A stretch of DNA of 64,000 nt from contig JAJDTB010000050.1 of the NCBI GenBank assembly GCA_022827345.1, positions 1 through 64,000 of the forward strand, in the 5' to 3' direction. The position numbers were made by a program, and so were the translations under genes. Shown in pieces: positions 42,673 to 51,123 of the stretch. The DNA is from Gemmatimonadota bacterium. Its GTDB lineage: Bacteria; Gemmatimonadota; Gemmatimonadetes; Longimicrobiales; Gaopeijiaceae. The notes below the pieces were generated by a model. That model was not told the DNA's origin. It did no database searches and saw only the letters and a program-made list of their open reading frames with translations. The first letter of the stretch is position 1. The number at the start of each line of letters is the position of its first letter.

Positions 42673-43724
42673 CTCCACTCCTCCACGATGTCCTGCGCGA
42701 TCTTCCCGAGCGTCTCTTCGAGCTCGAAGAAGCTGCCCGTGCTCTGGTTGGTGAAGACCGAGATGATCGTGGGTCCGCCCTCGTAAAGCAGGATGCCCAC
42801 GTCGTTGCCGGCGTACGGGGGCCAGTCGCCCGTCTTGTGGGCTACGGTGACGCCCTCGAAGCGCACCATGCGCGGCAGTCGCGTTGTATAGAATTGCGCG
42901 GCCATGATATCAACCATCTCGTCGCCGGCGGCCTGGTCGGCCAACTCGCCCTCGAGGATCTGCTCCAGCAGGCGCCCCATCTCCTCGGCCGTCGTGCGCC
43001 CGAGCCAGATCGTCGAGTCGCCCTCGATCGCGAAAAAGCGCTCGGCGGCCCCCTCGTCCGACGGGAATCCGCGCTCGAATACCTCGCGCTCGGTGAGCGA
43101 CGCGTTCGCCGGGTCGGTGCGGATCCAGGTCTCGAGGAAGAGCCGGTGGGTGGTGTGCTTCAGGCGCGTCTGCTCGTAGCCGCCGGCCGCGAGCATTTCG
43201 TTCACCCGGTCCATCCCCACCAGGTCGATCACCATGTCCGTCGCGGTGTTGTCGGAGGTGATGATCATCTGCGTGACCAGCCCGCGCAGCGTCGGATTCA
43301 GCCCGGGCGCGAAGGTCTGGATGAGCCCGCTGCCACGCCTCATGTCGTCCGCCTCGACGGTGTGGCGCGCGTCCAGGTCGAGGCGACCCTCGGCGTGGTC
43401 CTGGAACGCCTTCACCATGATCGGGATCTTGATCACGCTGAGGGTGTTCATGGGGAGGTCCGGCCGGATCGCGATCGTCCTGCCGGTGGGAATGTGCTTC
43501 GCCCACAGCGAACTCGTTGCGTCCAGGGTGGCGAGGCGGGCTTCGACGCGCGCGGCAAGGTCGTCGGCGCCCGCGGGAACGTCAGCCCCGGCGGCATCGG
43601 CATCGGCTCCGCCGGCGGTGTCCGCGGACGGGGTGCAGGCCGCCGAGGTCAGGGCTCCGGCAGTGAGCAGGGAGAGGAGGAGGAGGGAGGGCGGCCGCTC
43701 GGCCGCGGCGAATACCGGACGCAT
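42669..43724 (-). CDS. Class A beta-lactamase-family lipoprotein
   Basis: The start is placed at 43724 (MRPVFAAAERPPS) with AGGAG 8 nt upstream, giving 351 aa. A signal peptide with lipobox SAAC is followed by a Ala/Asp-rich tether and the class A fold: SxxK as SVIK (about 97), SDN in TSDNTATDM (about 158) and KTG in VAHKTGDW (about 297). A substrate-profile call is not possible from reading alone, and the general-base Glu of the omega loop cannot be placed with certainty. Membrane anchoring and co-translation with a class C-fold enzyme are notable. Confidence 0.87.
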   Translation of the reverse strand: MRPVFAAAERPPSLLLLSLLTAGALTSAACTPSADTAGGADADAAGADVPAGADDLAARVEARLATLDATSSLWAKHIPTGRTIAIRPDLPMNTLSVIKIPIMVKAFQDHAEGRLDLDARHTVEADDMRRGSGLIQTFAPGLNPTLRGLVTQMIITSDNTATDMVIDLVGMDRVNEMLAAGGYEQTRLKHTTHRLFLETWIRTDPANASLTEREVFERGFPSDEGAAERFFAIEGDSTIWLGRTTAEEMGRLLEQILEGELADQAAGDEMVDIMAAQFYTTRLPRMVRFEGVTVAHKTGDWPPYAGNDVGILLYEGGPTIISVFTNQSTGSFFELEETLGKIAQDIVEEWR

Positions 43725-43936
43725 GGGGTGTCTCCTGCTGCGGTTTCGGGGGAAGGACATAGTCGGCACGGCGCAGGGGGCGGGCAAGCGCTCGGCGCCC
43801 CGGGCGAGCAAGCGCGGCGCCGAGGGCGGGCATGCGCTCGACGCCGCGTCGGGCCACCCTTTGCGGGCAGGCCTTCGGAGCGGCAGCTTGGGCATGTGAA
43901 CCATTTCACAATCCGGCCCCAGCCAGGAGCCCTTCC

Positions 43937-44974
43937 ATGCAAAACGACGCTGCAGCCGCGCGCGGACCCTCACGACCGGGCTCGACCGCGCCCTGTACCG
44001 CCACCCCTCTGCCGATCGCCCGGACCCTCCGATCCCGCACGGCCCGCTTCGCCCTCGCCTGTCTCGCGGCCGCCCTCTTCGCCGCCGCGGCCCCCATCGC
44101 CGCCCAGGACACCGACCCCGGCGCCGCTGCCGCCGCCCGCCTCGTCATCCTCGGCACGGGAACCCCCAACGCCGACCCCGAGCGCTCCGGCCCGGCGCTG
44201 GCCGTCGTGGCGGGCGGCCGCGCCTACCTCGTCGACGCGGGCCCGGGGATCGTTCGCCGCGCGGCGGCCGCGGCCCGCGACCACGGCATCGAAGCGCTGG
44301 GGGAATCCCGGCTCGACCGCCTCTTCATCACGCACCTGCACTCCGACCACACCGTCGGGCTACCCGACGTGATCTTTTCCCCGTGGGTGCTCGATCGCCC
44401 GGAGCCCATCCGCATCTTCGGCCCGCCGGGCACCGCCGACATGGTTCACCACATCCAGGCCGCCTGGCGACAGGACGTCCACATGCGCCTCTTCGGTCTG
44501 GAGCCGCGCGACGCCAACCGCGACGCCTACCTGTCGCCCGTCACCGAGACCACCGGCGGCCCCGTCTACGAGGACGACAACGTGCGCGTTACCGCGATTC
44601 CCGTCCTGCACGGGTCATGGCCGCACCCGCTCGGCTACCGCTTCGACGCCGGCGGCCGCTCGATCGTGATTTCGGGTGATGCGCGTCCCAGCGAGCCGCT
44701 CGTCGAGGCCTGCGACGGCTGCGACATCCTGGTCCACGAGGTCTACTCGGCGGAAGCCTTCAAGACCCGCCCGCGGTTGTGGCAGAGATACCACGCCGAC
44801 TCCCACACCTCGACCGTCGAGCTTGCCGAGATCGCCGCGCGGGCGCGCCCCGGACTCCTGGTCCTGTATCACCAGCTGTACTGGGGCGCCACCGACGAGG
44901 ACCTGCTGCGCGAGATCCGGGAAGCCGGCTACACGGGCCGCGTGGTCTCGGCGGCCGATCTGGACGTGTACTGA
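43937..44974 (+). CDS. Exported MBL-fold metallo-hydrolase, RNase Z-like
   Basis: ATG 43937 has AGGAG at the right distance, giving 345 aa; the track start is too early. A signal peptide (FALACLAAALFAAAAPIAAQ) indicates export, so a tRNA-processing role is unlikely despite the RNase Z-like fold. Metal motifs are THLHSDH (about 133-138), VLHGSWPHPLG, SGDARPSE and DSHTSTVE. Such exported relatives are usually arylsulfatase- or phosphodiesterase-like. It is divergent from the beta-lactamase run, sharing a 212-nt upstream region. Confidence 0.87.
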   Translation: MQNDAAAARGPSRPGSTAPCTATPLPIARTLRSRTARFALACLAAALFAAAAPIAAQDTDPGAAAAARLVILGTGTPNADPERSGPALAVVAGGRAYLVDAGPGIVRRAAAAARDHGIEALGESRLDRLFITHLHSDHTVGLPDVIFSPWVLDRPEPIRIFGPPGTADMVHHIQAAWRQDVHMRLFGLEPRDANRDAYLSPVTETTGGPVYEDDNVRVTAIPVLHGSWPHPLGYRFDAGGRSIVISGDARPSEPLVEACDGCDILVHEVYSAEAFKTRPRLWQRYHADSHTSTVELAEIAARARPGLLVLYHQLYWGATDEDLLREIREAGYTGRVVSAADLDVY

Positions 44975-45007
44975 GCGGGCGGTGACGGGTCCTACCGGCC
45001 CCCCCCA

Positions 45008-45093
45008 TTTGTCGGCCACATTTGCCTGATTTTGGCCAACAAAGCCTATGAGGTGGCCGTTGTCGGCCAAATCCGCCTGTTTTTGGCCGACAA
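45008..45093. repeat. Paired palindromes, locus 1 (TTGTCGGCCAA family)
   Basis: Palindrome 1 (45008-45043) has arms TTTGTCGGCCA and TGGCCAACAAA with one mismatch and a 14-nt centre containing TTGCC. Palindrome 2 (45060-45093) has perfect 12-bp arms TTGTCGGCCAAA/TTTGGCCGACAA and a 10-nt centre. The centres are 51 bp apart. They lie between the convergent MBL hydrolase and dehydrogenase genes. ORFs through this stretch are artefacts of the palindromes. Confidence 0.8.
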
Positions 45094-45140
45094 ACTCGGG
45101 TAGCGTCGGAGGCGGCTGATCCCGGTTGTGCCAGCGATCC

Positions 45141-46145
45141 CTACCCGGCCGACCCCGGCGCCGGATCGTCCGCCTTCAACCGAGCGATCCGCCGCACCAG
45201 GCGGTCCCGCCAGGCGGCGAGCTCCGCGACCGCTCCCTCCCCGTACATCGCCGTGGTCCCGGCCGCGATCGTCTCGATGACATCCTCATCGAACGCCGGC
45301 GCCGCGTCGAGGTCTTCCCACATGGCGCGGTAGGCGTCGCCGTACATCCGGAAGTAGCTGGCGACACCCCCGTCGGCGTTCGCGTGGCCGGTCCCGAACG
45401 GCCCCATCAGCGCCCAGCGCAGGCCGAGCCCGTCGCGCATGACCGTATCCACCACCTCGGGCGAGGCCACCCCCGCGCCCACAAGCGAGACCGCTTCGCG
45501 CAGCAGCGCCGCCTGCAGCCGGTTGAGGACGAACCCGGGCGCGTAGCGGTCGAGCACGACCGGGGCCATGCCGGCCAGGCGGAGCAGCGCGAGGGTGGAA
45601 GCCGTGACTTCGGGGCGGGTCTCCTCGCCCGCGAGCACCTCGACCAGGGGGATCACGTGGGGCGGGTTCACCGGGTGCGCCACGATGCAGCGCGCCGCTC
45701 CCGGCAGCCCCCGCGCGATCTCCGTCATGTCGTTCGCCGACGTGGAGCTGCCCAGCACCACATGGGGGGCCGCCGCCTCGTCCAGGGTGCGGTAGATCGC
45801 TTGCTTCGCCGAGATGGCCTCGGGGCCGCTCTCCTGGACGTAGGTCGCCCCGTCCAGCGCCTCCTCGAGGGTCGCACAGCGCGTGATCCGGTGCTCTTCG
45901 GCCTGCGCCTCGGTGAACGTGTAGAGGCCCAGGTGCACGTCGGCCGCCGCGGAAGCGCGGGCCCACTCCAGAGCGCGGTCCAGCTGCCCCGGGTCGGGAT
46001 CGAAGGCGCGGGTCGGGAATCCCGCGCGCGCAAACACGCGAAGCCAGCTCCTCCCGACCACACCCGTGCCGACTACGGCGACCGTGCCGGGTGAGCCGGC
46101 GGCGGCGCCGGGCGACGCGGGGCCGGACGCTGAATCGATGGACAT
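45141..46145 (-). CDS. 3-hydroxyacyl-CoA dehydrogenase family enzyme, L-carnitine dehydrogenase-like
   Basis: A 334-aa cytoplasmic NAD-dependent dehydrogenase. The Rossmann motif VVGTGVVGRSWL (about 24-35) is followed by the 3HCDH patterns VQESGPEAISAKQAIY, GSSTSANDMTEIA and AHPVNPPHVIPLVEV, then the helical C-terminal domain (RYAPGFVLNRLQAALLREAVSLV). This short form matches L-carnitine dehydrogenase and lambda-crystallin-type enzymes rather than fatty-acid oxidation multienzymes. It is divergent from a BKACE gene, which in carnitine degraders cleaves the dehydrocarnitine that this enzyme makes. The substrate assignment rests on that pairing. Confidence 0.75.
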   Translation of the reverse strand: MSIDSASGPASPGAAAGSPGTVAVVGTGVVGRSWLRVFARAGFPTRAFDPDPGQLDRALEWARASAAADVHLGLYTFTEAQAEEHRITRCATLEEALDGATYVQESGPEAISAKQAIYRTLDEAAAPHVVLGSSTSANDMTEIARGLPGAARCIVAHPVNPPHVIPLVEVLAGEETRPEVTASTLALLRLAGMAPVVLDRYAPGFVLNRLQAALLREAVSLVGAGVASPEVVDTVMRDGLGLRWALMGPFGTGHANADGGVASYFRMYGDAYRAMWEDLDAAPAFDEDVIETIAAGTTAMYGEGAVAELAAWRDRLVRRIARLKADDPAPGSAG

Positions 46146-46290
46146 CCTGGTTCCTTCCCGGCGCTTCCCGCGCTCGGCGCGGTGATACTCCCCTCGCGCG
46201 TGCGCCCGCAGACGTGAATACTGTTACGACAAGCCCACGCTACACGCGGATCGTCGGGCTTGTCACACAAATCTGCACCCGGACTCGCCC

Positions 46291-47256
46291 ATGCCCAACC
46301 TTCACGACCGCTGGAACCACGCCGACGCCTTCGAATACCTCGCGCGCGTCGGCCGCATGCCCCCCACGATCATCTGCGTCGCCTGCAACGGCGGAATCCA
46401 GGGCAAGGAGTCGAATCCGAATCTGCCCGAGACGCCCGAGGAGATCGCCGAATCGGTCCGCGGCGCCTACGAGGCCGGGGCGTCGATGGTGCACGTCCAC
46501 GCGCGGCAGGCCGAATTCCCCACGCGCCCCGCCATCACCACCGAACGCTGGCTGGAGGTCAACGCGAAGATCCGCGAGGCCTGCCCGGAGATCATCATCA
46601 ACGACACGACCGGCGGCGGCCCCGGCATGACCAACGAGGAGCGGCTGCAGTGCCTGGACGCACGTCCCGAGGTCGCCTCGCTCAACCTGACGCCGGACAT
46701 GAGCCGATTCAGGATCCCGGCCCGTCCGGCGCCCCTTCCGGATCCGCGGCCCGAGATCATCTACGACGAGTGCCTTCCCTTCTCGTACCACCAGATCAGG
46801 CACTTCGCCACCGAGATGAAGGCCCGCGGGATCAAGCCGGAGCTGGAGACCTATCACCCCGGCGGCGGCTGGGTCATCCGCTACCTGATCGACGAGGGGC
46901 TGGTCGAGAAGCCGTACTGGATTCAGACCGTCATGGGGTATCAGACGTCCAGCCTTCCCACCGTCGACAACGTGCTCCAGATCATCCGCGAATTTCCGGA
47001 GGATACCGTCTGGCTGACCTCCGGCATCGGGCCCCATCAGCTGCCGATGACGACGCTGTCCACCATCCTCGGCGGACATGTGCGCGTGGGACTCGAGGAC
47101 AACGTCTACTATCGCCGCGGCGAAAAGGCGAAGAGCAACCGGCAGCTGGTGGAGCGCGCGGTGCGCATCATCCACGAACACAACCGCGAAGTGGCCACTC
47201 CCGCCCAGGCGCGCGAGATGCTGAACCTCTCTCCGACCCCTACGGCCTATGACTGA
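46291..47256 (+). CDS. BKACE family protein (3-keto-5-aminohexanoate cleavage-type, DUF849)
   Basis: A 321-aa TIM-barrel enzyme. It shows IICVACNGGIQGKESNPNLP near the N-terminus, the zinc-binding VHVHARQ (about 67-73), INDTTGGGP, and LETYHPGGGWV and VGLEDNVYY typical of the family. BKACE enzymes condense a beta-keto acid with acetyl-CoA to give acetoacetate and an acyl-CoA. With the divergent carnitine-dehydrogenase-like gene, dehydrocarnitine is the best guess for substrate. No CoA-transferase or betainyl-CoA thiolase gene is in the window. It overlaps the next gene by 8 nt. Confidence 0.82.
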   Translation: MPNLHDRWNHADAFEYLARVGRMPPTIICVACNGGIQGKESNPNLPETPEEIAESVRGAYEAGASMVHVHARQAEFPTRPAITTERWLEVNAKIREACPEIIINDTTGGGPGMTNEERLQCLDARPEVASLNLTPDMSRFRIPARPAPLPDPRPEIIYDECLPFSYHQIRHFATEMKARGIKPELETYHPGGGWVIRYLIDEGLVEKPYWIQTVMGYQTSSLPTVDNVLQIIREFPEDTVWLTSGIGPHQLPMTTLSTILGGHVRVGLEDNVYYRRGEKAKSNRQLVERAVRIIHEHNREVATPAQAREMLNLSPTPTAYD

Positions 47257-49192
47257 CCGACGCCCGATGACGACTGACCCGCGCCCCATTTCAGCCCTGC
47301 TGGCAATCGCGCTCCTCACGGCCGCATGCGGGCCCACCGACACCGGAACCGGTGCAGGCGCCGGCACCACCGTCGACGCCACCGACATCGAGGGCCCCTT
47401 CCCCCGCCCCGAAGGCACCTACGAGGTCCGTCTCGACCCCACCCATATGGTCCCGATGCGCGACGGCGTCCGGCTCGCCACCGACCTCTACTTCCCCGAG
47501 GGCGCGCCCGAGCCCCTCCCCGTCATCCAGATCCGCACGCCGTACAGCAAGATGCCCCATCGCCGCGAGAACTCGGCGGCACGCTGGTTCGCCAGCCACG
47601 GCTTCGCGGTCGCGGTCCAGGACATGCGCGGCAGATTCCAGTCCGAGGGCGAGTACTTCGTCTCGCGCGACGACCGCCGCGACGGCTACGACATGGTTTC
47701 GTGGCTGGCCGAACAGCCCTGGTCGAACGGCCGCATCGGCACCTACGGGTGTTCGTACCTGGGCGAGAACCAGATGCAGCTCGCCGCCACCCGCCACCCG
47801 AATCACGCGGCCGCGCTGCCGCAGGCGGCCGGCGGCAGCCTGCGCTACTTCGGCGTCATCTTTGGCGGCGTGACCGAAATGGCCGCGAGTCTGGGGTGGT
47901 TTCGCGGCGCCGGCAGCAAGGTCTTCTACCGCATCCCGCCGGGCACGCCCCGCGACGTGATGCTCCAGGTCGAGGAGATGATCAACCCGGCGCCGGATCC
48001 CGGCGAACTCGACTTCCAGGCCGCGTGGCGGACGCTGCCCTACATCGACATGCTGAAGGCCGCCGGCGCACCGCCCACCGACTTCGAGGACTTCGTGTCG
48101 CACGAGCCCGGCGATCCCTGGTGGGACCACATCGGCTACGTCACCCCCGACGACCGCTTCGACGTCCCCGCGCTGCACGTCAATTCCTGGTACGACCTGG
48201 GCGTTGGCGAGACGCTCAAGCTCTTCAACCTGCTCAGCGACAACGCCGAGTCCGAACGCGCCCGCGACAACCAGTTCGCCATCATCTCCCCCACCGACCA
48301 CTGCACCTCCGAGATCGCCACCTCCCGCACCGTCGTCGGCGAGCGCGACCTCGGCGATGCCCGCCTCGACTACTGGAACATCTATCTGCGCTGGTTCGAC
48401 CACTGGCTGCGGGACGGCGGCGACAGCGCAGAGGGCACCGACTTCGACATGCCGCGCCTCCAGTACTACCTGATGGGCGCAAACGAGTGGCGCACGGCCG
48501 ACTCCTGGCCCGTCGAGGGCACCGAGTTCCGCCCGATGTATCTCCACAGCGGCGGCAGCGCCAACACCCGCGACGGCGACGGCCGCCTGTCCTGGGACGC
48601 CCCCACAGCCGACCAGCCCGCCGACGTCTTCACCTACGACCCCGACGACCCCGTTCCCACCATCGGGGGCCCTGTCTGCTGCACCGGCACCGCCGATGCC
48701 CCCGCCGGCGGCTTCGACCAGTCCGCCGTCGAGGACCGCGACGATGTCCTCGTCTACACCTCCGAACCGCTCACCGAGGCGCTGGAGGTCACGGGGCCCA
48801 TCGAACTGGTGCTGTACGTGTCATCCGACGCGCGCGACACCGACTTCGCGGCCAAGCTGGTCGACGTGCATCCCGACGGCACACCCATCAACGTCCAGGA
48901 GGGCATCCAGCGCGCCCGCTACCGCGAGGGCTACGGCCGCAAGGTGTGGATGGAGAAAGACCAGGTCTACGAAGTGCGTATGGATCTGCAAGCGACGGCG
49001 AACCGGTTCCTGGCCGGGCACCGCATCCGCCTCGAGGTCACTTCGTCGAGCTTCCCCCGCTGGGAGCGCAACCTGAACACGGGCGGCAACAACTACGACG
49101 AGACGGAGTGGGTGGTGGCGCGCAACTCGGTGCATCACGCCCCGGGGCTGGAGTCGCATGTTGTGCTGCCGGTGGTTCCGGAAAGGGAGTAG
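47249..49192 (+). CDS. CocE/NonD-family hydrolase lipoprotein (X-Pro peptidase S15-like)
   Basis: A 647-aa protein from ATG 47249, which overlaps the BKACE stop; ATG 47267 is an alternative. Lipobox LTAAC. The catalytic domain shows RDGVRLATDLYFP, nucleophile GCSYLGEN (Ser about 168), acid in VNSWYDLG (about 315) and His in SPTDHCTSE (about 350). A C-terminal jelly-roll (about 440-640) ends with the LEVTSSSFPRWERNLNTGG pattern typical of CocE and glutaryl-acylase relatives. It cleaves esters or amides outside the cytoplasm; the substrate is unknown. Confidence 0.9.
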   Translation: MTDRRPMTTDPRPISALLAIALLTAACGPTDTGTGAGAGTTVDATDIEGPFPRPEGTYEVRLDPTHMVPMRDGVRLATDLYFPEGAPEPLPVIQIRTPYSKMPHRRENSAARWFASHGFAVAVQDMRGRFQSEGEYFVSRDDRRDGYDMVSWLAEQPWSNGRIGTYGCSYLGENQMQLAATRHPNHAAALPQAAGGSLRYFGVIFGGVTEMAASLGWFRGAGSKVFYRIPPGTPRDVMLQVEEMINPAPDPGELDFQAAWRTLPYIDMLKAAGAPPTDFEDFVSHEPGDPWWDHIGYVTPDDRFDVPALHVNSWYDLGVGETLKLFNLLSDNAESERARDNQFAIISPTDHCTSEIATSRTVVGERDLGDARLDYWNIYLRWFDHWLRDGGDSAEGTDFDMPRLQYYLMGANEWRTADSWPVEGTEFRPMYLHSGGSANTRDGDGRLSWDAPTADQPADVFTYDPDDPVPTIGGPVCCTGTADAPAGGFDQSAVEDRDDVLVYTSEPLTEALEVTGPIELVLYVSSDARDTDFAAKLVDVHPDGTPINVQEGIQRARYREGYGRKVWMEKDQVYEVRMDLQATANRFLAGHRIRLEVTSSSFPRWERNLNTGGNNYDETEWVVARNSVHHAPGLESHVVLPVVPERE

Positions 49193-49305
49193 CCGATGGG
49201 ATCGTGGGTGGTGGGGAACGCAACCCTTTCCGCAAGTGTAACAACTAAGATGATAGGACATGGGCCAAATACGGGAATCAGGCCAAAGGACGGAGGGGTT
49301 CGGAT

Positions 49306-49731
49306 ATGACACAGAGAATTGCGACGAGACGCGGGAGATTCACGAACGCCGCCCTGCTCGTGGCCGCTGCGCTGTTGACACTCGGTGGAGCGATCTCCTG
49401 CGCGTCCAGCGGAGAAGACTCGCTTTCCACCCGCGGCAGCGGTGACATCACCCGCGAGGAGCTCGAAGCCACCTCCGTGAACGACGCAATGGAGGCGATC
49501 TCACTTCTCCGGCCGCGGTGGCTCAGAGCCCGCCCGGCACGCACCCCCAACGACCCCATTCCCGTCGTGGGAGTGGTGATCGACAACATGGCCCGGGCCA
49601 CGCGGGACGATCTTGCCTCGCTGCCGATCGGCCAGGTGGAGCGGATCACCTTCTTGAGCGCGGCGGACGCCACAATCCGGTTCGGCACCGGGTACACGGG
49701 CGGGGCCATCATCGTCACGACACGGAAGTAG
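49306..49731 (+). CDS. Small exported plug-like protein
   Basis: The protein has 141 aa, and GGAGGGG precedes ATG 49306. The hydrophobic signal ends GGAISCASSG, probably a lipoprotein. After a linker comes a sequence resembling the last third of a TonB plug: DPIPVVGVVIDNM, then VERITFLSAADATIRFGTGYTGGAIIVTTRK at the C-terminus. No CarboxypepD domain and no barrel are present. It is the shortest of three barrel-less plug-like proteins in this window. It is not obviously part of the oxidase operon that follows, which begins 174 nt later. Confidence 0.68.
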   Translation: MTQRIATRRGRFTNAALLVAAALLTLGGAISCASSGEDSLSTRGSGDITREELEATSVNDAMEAISLLRPRWLRARPARTPNDPIPVVGVVIDNMARATRDDLASLPIGQVERITFLSAADATIRFGTGYTGGAIIVTTRK

Positions 49732-49905
49732 CCCCGCAGAGGGCCGGCCGACCGGCTGCCGGCAGGCCGCGCTGCCGAGAAGCGTCCCCGCGCGGCACGC
49801 CCGGACATTGCCCCGCAGGGGGCCCATGGCTAGAATGCGCACGCCAAAATGGCGACATTAGTCAGGCTTCTTTCGTTTCATGCCACCAGCCTTCGGGCGA
49901 GGACA

Positions 49906-50934
49906 ATGACGCGGCTTACCACAGGTCAATCTTTCAACACAATCAGCGCTGTGGGCTTCCTGGCGGTCGTAATGATCGCTGGAGGATGCAACCCGGCTCC
50001 GGGGATCGCCCGGGGCGAGATGCTCTTCGACACCTGCTCTCCCTGTCACGGGGACGACGGCGCCGGCGACCAGGAACTCGCCGCTCCGGCGATCGCGGGG
50101 GCGTCCGACTGGTACATGACCTACCAGATCGAGAAGTTCCAGAACGGCGTGCGCGGGTATCACTACACCGACGCAGAGGGGCTGCGCATGCGTCCCATGT
50201 CGAGGGCGCTGTTCGCGGACCGGGGCGACATCGAATCGGTTGTCGAATACGTCTTCTCGCTCCCGATCCCCGATCCTCCGGCCACCGTCGAGGCCGACGC
50301 CGCGGCGGGAGAGGCGGAGTACGAGGCATTGTGCTCAAACTGCCATGGAGTCGACGGCCGCGGAGTCGATTCGCCGGTGCCGGAACTCCGTGCCCCCTCG
50401 GTGCTTCACCTGAACGACTGGTACATCGCCTCGTCGCTGCGGAAGTATCGGGACGGGGTGCGCGGGGCGGCGCCTGGAGACGGTGCGGGCGCGGTCATGC
50501 GCGGCCCCATGGCCGGGATGTCCGACGAGCGGATCGACAACGTGACCGCCTACATCATGAGCATGCAGCGCCTGCCGCGCCGGATCCCCGGTCCGCCGCC
50601 CGAGCCGCTGCCGGAGCTGATCGTCGACGCCTCGATCCTGCCGGAGGGCGTCACCGTGGAGATGGCCCGCGAAGGCCAGGAGATCTTCCACGGCGAAGGC
50701 ATCTGCGTCACCTGCCACCTGCGCGGCGGCGAGGGCGGGCCCCTGGCTCCGAGCCTCACCGACGCGACATGGCTCAACATCGACGGCGAATACGAGTCGA
50801 TCGTCGACATCGTCATGACCGGCGTCCCGCAGCCGGTGGAGCACCCGGGCCAGATGCTCGCCCGGGCCGGAACCTCGATCACCGACGACCAGGTGCGCGC
50901 GGTCGCCGCCTACGTCTACACCCTAAGCCGCTGA
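49906..50934 (+). CDS. Triheme cytochrome c lipoprotein
   Basis: I prefer ATG 49906 (MTRLTTGQSFNT) behind GAGGACA, giving 342 aa. Lipobox IAGGC. Three class I cytochrome c domains in tandem carry CSPCH (about 43), CSNCH (about 142) and CVTCH (about 266). Candidate Met ligands include RMRPMS and GPMAGMSD. It is 3 nt from the next gene and heads the terminal-oxidase operon, so it is probably the membrane-anchored electron donor to the CuA site. Confidence 0.88.
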   Translation: MTRLTTGQSFNTISAVGFLAVVMIAGGCNPAPGIARGEMLFDTCSPCHGDDGAGDQELAAPAIAGASDWYMTYQIEKFQNGVRGYHYTDAEGLRMRPMSRALFADRGDIESVVEYVFSLPIPDPPATVEADAAAGEAEYEALCSNCHGVDGRGVDSPVPELRAPSVLHLNDWYIASSLRKYRDGVRGAAPGDGAGAVMRGPMAGMSDERIDNVTAYIMSMQRLPRRIPGPPPEPLPELIVDASILPEGVTVEMAREGQEIFHGEGICVTCHLRGGEGGPLAPSLTDATWLNIDGEYESIVDIVMTGVPQPVEHPGQMLARAGTSITDDQVRAVAAYVYTLSR

Positions 50935-50937
50935 AAC

Positions 50938-51123
50938 ATGGAAGAGAAAGCGACCCCGGATACACCGACCCACGCGGAGCTCGCGGCGCAGATCCCGCCC
51001 GCTCCCGCGGACGAAGTCAATGACGCCATCGTCTTCGCCAGGAAGACCATGATGATCACCCTCCTGCTGGCCGTGGGCTTCATCGGCGCCGCCGTCGTCT
51101 GGACCTTCGTGCTGCAAACATGA
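50938..51123 (+). CDS. Small single-span membrane protein of the oxidase operon
   Basis: A 61-aa protein: an acidic, soluble N-terminus (EEKATPDTPTHAELAAQ) and one membrane helix (MMITLLLAVGFIGAAVVWTFVL). It starts 3 nt after the cytochrome gene and overlaps coxB by 4 nt (ATGA), so it is translated as part of the operon. It could be a small structural or assembly subunit of the oxidase. No family recognised. Confidence 0.7.
   Translation: MEEKATPDTPTHAELAAQIPPAPADEVNDAIVFARKTMMITLLLAVGFIGAAVVWTFVLQT

Noticed and set aside
44615-45070. 151-aa minus-strand ORF starting MADNGHLIGFVGQNQANVADKWG
   Set aside because: Its N-terminus is the translation of the palindrome pair and the rest is antisense to the MBL hydrolase. 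It is a repeat-derived artefact.
45008-45093. Possible CRISPR array
   Set aside because: Only two palindromic units with differing cores, no equal-length spacers and no cas genes nearby.
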